Part shown: piece by piece, positions 61,137 through 64,000 of the stretch
How positions within the stretch are numbered: the stretch's first letter is position 1
Layout of the letters: each line of letters begins with the position of its first letter
Source: Thermohalobaculum sp039816045
Lineage (GTDB): Bacteria; Pseudomonadota; Alphaproteobacteria; Rhodobacterales; Rhodobacteraceae
Length of the DNA stretch: 64,000 bases
Direction: 5' to 3'
Assembly (NCBI GenBank): GCA_039816045.1
Contig: JBCBYB010000006.1
Coordinates: forward strand, 62,001-126,000
Notes under the pieces: generated by a model
What the model saw: the letters and a program-made list of their open reading frames with translations, nothing else
What the model was told of the DNA's origin: nothing
The model's database searches: none
Position numbers and translations under genes: made by a program

Positions 61137-61348
61137 GTCTTCCTCCAATGCTCGGGGCCCGCGGCTCATCCGCGACACCGTTGAGGGGAGGCGACCAACC
61201 CTGCCTCCCGCGTGTTTCAGAGATCGTGCCGCGACGTTTCAACTCGATGTCGCCAAGCGGGGCGGCGGTGTTTCGTTTGTACCGACCACCGGTTGCATCG
61301 CGGGCGTTCCGCCTGCACTTCTGGGCTGATCAGCAGATGGAGGTCCCA

Positions 61349-61891
61349 ATGTCCCGCATCGATGAGAGCCGCGCCTTTGTTTCAATCGGGATCGCCGTGC
61401 TGACGGTGTCCGACACGCGCTCGACAGACGATGACAGATCGGGCGATCTGCTCGCCGGCCGGATCGAGGGCGCAGGGCACCGCGTTGCGGCCCGATCGAT
61501 CGTGCGGGATGAACGAGCGGAGATCGCGGCTCAGCTGCGCGCGTGGATCGCGGACCCGGAGATCGATGCGGTTGTGTCCACCGGAGGCACCGGGCTCACG
61601 GGACGCGATGTCACCGTCGAGGCGCACCGGGACGTCTATGAGAAAGAGATCGACGCCTTCGGGGTGCTCTTCACGCAGGTCTCGGTTGCGAAGATCGGCA
61701 CCTCCGCAATCCAGAGCCGCGCCTGCGGTGGGGTGGCTGGCGGGACCTATCTCTTCGCCTTGCCGGGCTCTCCGTCGGCCTGCAGGGACGCCTGGGACGA
61801 AATCCTGGTCTACCAACTCGACTATCGCCACCGACCCTGCAACTTCGTCGAGATCATGCCGCGTCTCGAAGAACACCTTAAGCGTAAGTAA
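61349..61891 (+). CDS. moaB: Molybdenum cofactor biosynthesis protein B
   Basis: MogA/MoaB-type protein of 180 residues, binds molybdopterin and adenylylates it in related enzymes. Features: IAVLTVSDTRSTDDDRSGDLL near residue 14, VVSTGGTGLTGRDVTVEA near 72, FALPGSPSACRDAWDEIL near 139. Start 61349 has GGAGG upstream; ATG 61337 is less well placed. It is a single gene. Family is secure. Confidence 0.9.
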   Translation: MSRIDESRAFVSIGIAVLTVSDTRSTDDDRSGDLLAGRIEGAGHRVAARSIVRDERAEIAAQLRAWIADPEIDAVVSTGGTGLTGRDVTVEAHRDVYEKEIDAFGVLFTQVSVAKIGTSAIQSRACGGVAGGTYLFALPGSPSACRDAWDEILVYQLDYRHRPCNFVEIMPRLEEHLKRK

Positions 61892-61965
61892 AACCAGCCA
61901 GAACAGAAGCTTAACTCCTCCGGACGTATGGTGCGTGAGTGTGCGAAACGGAGAGGGTGTCTCGA

Positions 61966-62358
61966 ATGCTGGGCTGGACGCGACAAAAGGCCAAGACCGA
62001 ACCGGCGATGCTGGACGAGGCATTCTTGGAGCGCCTGGAAGAGCATATCGGGGCGGAAGCGCTGCGCGAGCTTTTGGCGGACGGGCTGATCGAGATCATC
62101 GATCGGCTTGAACGGTTGTCCGAGGAGGTCCGGGCTGAGCGCCGGGGACCAGCGCTTCGGATCGGTCACGACATCGCGGGACTCGCCGGGCACATCGGCC
62201 TCAGCGCACTCTCCCGTGCCGCGGTCGAGATGAACCGCACAGCCCGAATGGAACCGGTCACTGCGGTCTCGGAACTGGCGGCACCGGTGCTGGAAGTCGG
62301 ACAGTCTGCGGCCGAGGCCTTGCGTGTGCGCATCGAAGCGACCGCGCCGAAGAACTAA
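61966..62358 (+). CDS. Hpt domain (histidine phosphotransfer) protein
   Basis: Protein of 130 residues with a four-helix Hpt-like domain. The phospho-His is in LRIGHDIAGLAGHIGLSALSRAAVEM near residue 66. It has LEEHIGAEALRELLADGLIEII near 24. Such proteins pass phosphate between a hybrid kinase and a regulator; the hybrid kinase at 27013 lacks its own Hpt domain. It is followed by an EAL gene and cheA. Start ATG 61966 has GAGAGG upstream. Confidence 0.75.
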   Translation: MLGWTRQKAKTEPAMLDEAFLERLEEHIGAEALRELLADGLIEIIDRLERLSEEVRAERRGPALRIGHDIAGLAGHIGLSALSRAAVEMNRTARMEPVTAVSELAAPVLEVGQSAAEALRVRIEATAPKN

Positions 62359-62459
62359 CTCTCCGCCGGTTCACCCAATCTTCAAGGATGCCAAACAACT
62401 GTAGCGCCGGTTCACGATCCGGCGGCCTGCGCCGGACGCTGCGAAAGGAGGCATTCCGT

Positions 62460-63275
62460 ATGGCCGACCAGATGACCGACGATGCACTGCGCGAGGGGCT
62501 CGAGATCGCGATTGCCGAGGGACATATCGTTCCCTGGTTCCAGCCCGTGATGGATCCCGGCGGGGTCAACATGCTCTCGGCTGAGGCGCTGCCGCGCTGG
62601 GAAGACCCGGTGAAGGGGGTGATTCCCGCCGGCGTGTTCCTCAAAGCCGCGATCGAGCACAACCTGTTGGAGAAGATCAGCAAGATCCTGCTCGAAAGCT
62701 CATGCGCGAATTTCGCCGACTGGCGCGAACGGGGGATCGCTCCGATCTGCGTCAGCGTCAACTTCACCGGTGCAGAGCTGCGCTCGGAGACCTCGGTGGA
62801 GCAAATCCGCTTCGCCCTTGAGAAGCACGACATGCGGCCCGAACAGCTCGCGATCGAAATTGCCGAGCGGGTGCTGGACGAACCGGGTTGGGAGCAAAGC
62901 CTCGAGACCGCGAAAAGCATGCGCGCCATGGGCACCCCGTTCTGGCTCGACGACTTCGGTGCAGGCAAATGCGATCCTGCCACCATCGCAAAGCTCGACT
63001 TCGAGATGACCAAGGTGGATCGGGGGATCGTCGGCAGCCTCGACGACAATCCGGATATGGTCGAGCGTCTGGGCGAACTTGTGACGCAGGCACAGGGTTC
63101 GGGCATGAAGATCATCGCCAAGGGCGTCGAGACACGCACCCAGATCGATATTCTGGTGGAGAAGGGCTGCGACGGCCAACAAGGCTTTGCGATCGCCCGA
63201 CCGATGGCACCGGATGCTTTCGCCGAATGGCTCGACCTCAACACTTGGAACAGCGATTTCGCCCAATCGGCGTAA
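62460..63275 (+). CDS. EAL-domain protein (cyclic-di-GMP phosphodiesterase family)
   Basis: Stand-alone EAL domain of 271 residues. Catalytic residues: EAL in SAEALPRW near residue 39, Asn in SVNFTGAELR, Glu in EIAERVL, DD in WLDDFGAGKCD near 160, Lys in FEMTKVDRG near 182, and Gln in DGQQGFAIARPM. In the AEGVET motif the first Glu is Lys (IIAKGVET) while the second Glu is kept. Probably an active or weak phosphodiesterase that lowers c-di-GMP, or a c-di-GMP sensor. ATG 62460 has AAAGGAGG upstream. A terminator follows. Confidence 0.85.
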   Translation: MADQMTDDALREGLEIAIAEGHIVPWFQPVMDPGGVNMLSAEALPRWEDPVKGVIPAGVFLKAAIEHNLLEKISKILLESSCANFADWRERGIAPICVSVNFTGAELRSETSVEQIRFALEKHDMRPEQLAIEIAERVLDEPGWEQSLETAKSMRAMGTPFWLDDFGAGKCDPATIAKLDFEMTKVDRGIVGSLDDNPDMVERLGELVTQAQGSGMKIIAKGVETRTQIDILVEKGCDGQQGFAIARPMAPDAFAEWLDLNTWNSDFAQSA

Positions 63276-63302
63276 GCGTATCGCATCCATAAAAAGCAAA
63301 CG

Positions 63303-63329
63303 AAAAGCGGGCGAAATTTGTCCGCTTTT
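63303..63329 (+). terminator. Rho-independent terminator after the EAL gene
   Basis: Stem AAAAGCGG (63303-63310) with CCGCTTTT (63322-63329), 11-nt loop, followed by T. It lies 27 bp after the EAL stop. A classic intrinsic terminator. Confidence 0.75.
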
Positions 63330-63356
63330 TGATCCATCCAAGCAGAAACAACTCCC

Positions 63357-63372
63357 TTAGGCCAAGATTAAC
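63357..63372 (+). promoter_or_regulatory. Candidate CtrA binding site upstream of cheA
   Basis: TTAG-N7-TTAAC, one mismatch to the CtrA consensus TTAA-N7-TTAAC, about 100 bp before the cheA ATG. CtrA controls motility and chemotaxis genes in Rhodobacterales. No binding data can be derived from sequence alone. Confidence 0.5.
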
Positions 63373-63470
63373 TGACCGTCTTCTACGGTCTCGCCAATAC
63401 CTTCGACTTACGAAACCGCTGCGGGTCCGACCCGCGTTCCTATTCCCAGGCCTGTGAGATCGGAACCGCC

Positions 63471-64000
63471 ATGACAACACCGCCGCTCCCGGTCCAAACC
63501 TTCATGCAAGAAGCGAACGAGGTGCTCGAAGCGCTCGAGTCCCGTCTGCTGGAGCTTGAGGGTGATCCGACCAACCTTGAAATCGTGGATGCCGTCTTTC
63601 GGAGCCTGCACACTCTCAAAGGGTCGGGCGAGATGTTCGGCTTTACCGCGCTCGCCCGCTTCACGCATTCCTTCGAGAACGCCTACGACGCCGTTCGCTC
63701 CGGCCGCACGCAAGTCAGCCAGACCTTGATCGACGTTTCGCTCAAATCGCGGGACCATATTCAGCGGCTGATCGATATCGGCACCGATGAGGCCGAGAAC
63801 GCGCGCCTTGCCGAGGCTCCGGAAGGACTGGCGCTGCTCAAAGAGATCGACGGCTATCTGGGCGGCAGCGGCGGAGGCGCCGCAGCGCCCGAAGCGGCGG
63901 ATGCCGAGCCGAAGGCGGAGACCAGCGGACCTGTGCGGTATCGCGCCACCTTCACGCCAGATCGGGATGCGTTGCGCACCGGCATGCGTCCGGACCTGCT
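63471..64000 (+). CDS. cheA: Chemotaxis histidine kinase CheA, N-terminal part (cut by the window end)
   Basis: The first 176 residues are visible and the frame is open at 64000. Residues ~5-110 are the P1 Hpt domain: FMQEANEVLEALESRLLELEGD, and phospho-His in VFRSLHTLKGSGEMFGFTAL near residue 47. An Ala/Glu-rich linker follows (about 138-155), then the start of a P2-like segment (RYRATFTPDRDALRTGMRP). The DNA between the EAL terminator and this start carries a CtrA-like box. CheA phosphorylates CheY in flagellar chemotaxis; other che genes would lie beyond the window. Confidence 0.85.
   Translation, partial: MTTPPLPVQTFMQEANEVLEALESRLLELEGDPTNLEIVDAVFRSLHTLKGSGEMFGFTALARFTHSFENAYDAVRSGRTQVSQTLIDVSLKSRDHIQRLIDIGTDEAENARLAEAPEGLALLKEIDGYLGGSGGGAAAPEAADAEPKAETSGPVRYRATFTPDRDALRTGMRPDL

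Noticed and set aside
62460..63275. EAL protein as clearly inactive
   Set aside because: Only the first Glu of the EGVET motif is changed; the EAL, Asn, DD, Lys and Gln positions are present, so inactivity cannot be claimed.

Overview
The window reads as chromosomal DNA of a GC-rich alphaproteobacterium, most likely a marine Roseobacter-type member of the Rhodobacterales. Support: an N-methylglutamate synthase / gamma-glutamylmethylamide synthetase set, DddQ-family (DMSP lyase) cupins, a Rieske demethylase with a dimethylglycine-dehydrogenase-type flavoprotein, the carboxyspermidine route to spermidine, ETF-quinone oxidoreductase and a CtrA-like box. Genes are tightly packed, often with ATGA/GTGA stop-start overlaps. 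No rRNA, tRNA, CRISPR array or intact mobile element was seen.

Layout. 1-3.1 kb: RTX protein (possibly cut by the window edge) and an XRE-cupin regulator. 3.2-8.5 kb: amine-nitrogen operon, mgsA-GFA-mgsB-mgsC-lysE-gmaS. 8.6-9.0 kb: small Lys-rich helical protein. 9.0-17.5 kb (minus): translationally coupled operon of RpiR regulator, Rieske oxygenase, MDR dehydrogenase, DddQ-like cupin, three different enolase-superfamily enzymes and a class III aminotransferase. 17.6-20.7 kb (plus, divergent): a second DddQ-like cupin and a DMGDH-type oxidoreductase. 20.7-22.1 kb: decayed IS630 and IS110 transposases. 22.1-31.8 kb: carboxymuconolactone decarboxylase-like protein, an RND pump preceded by an iterated GCGATAT motif, a hybrid histidine kinase whose membrane domain resembles the plant ethylene receptor, a MhqD/MhqO-like pair and pirin. 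31.8-38.1 kb: racemase-like protein and polyamine synthesis (speA, CASDH, nspC, speB). 38.1-39.2 kb: second small helical protein and hydroxypyruvate isomerase. 39.3-48.4 kb: TagF, a TPR-CHAT lipoprotein, a TpsB/FhaC transporter, an OmpA-like protein and a PpkA-like Ser/Thr kinase. 48.4-54.9 kb: atypical acyl-CoA dehydrogenase, LysR regulator and an oligopeptide-type ABC transporter without a binding protein. 55-61 kb: two peptidoglycan-binding-domain proteins without signal peptides, ETF-QO, a lipoprotein, an amidase and a cysteine-free family-4-type uracil-DNA glycosylase. 61.3-64 kb: MoaB, an Hpt protein, an EAL protein and the start of cheA.

How it may work together (inference). The 3.2-20.7 kb block looks like an osmolyte catabolic island. 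Enolase-type epimerases could interconvert betaine stereoisomers, the Rieske oxygenase and DMGDH-type enzyme could remove N-methyl groups, the GFA protein could deal with formaldehyde, and mgsABC/gmaS could capture methylamine or ammonia. Two DddQ-like cupins suggest DMSP or a related sulfonium compound as another substrate. ETF-QO would take electrons from the flavoenzymes. The 39-48 kb block combines type VI secretion post-translational regulators (TagF, kinase) with a CHAT protease and a two-partner-secretion pore. The four small lysine-rich helical proteins, two of them fused to peptidoglycan-binding domains and all lacking signal peptides, are the least explained genes here.
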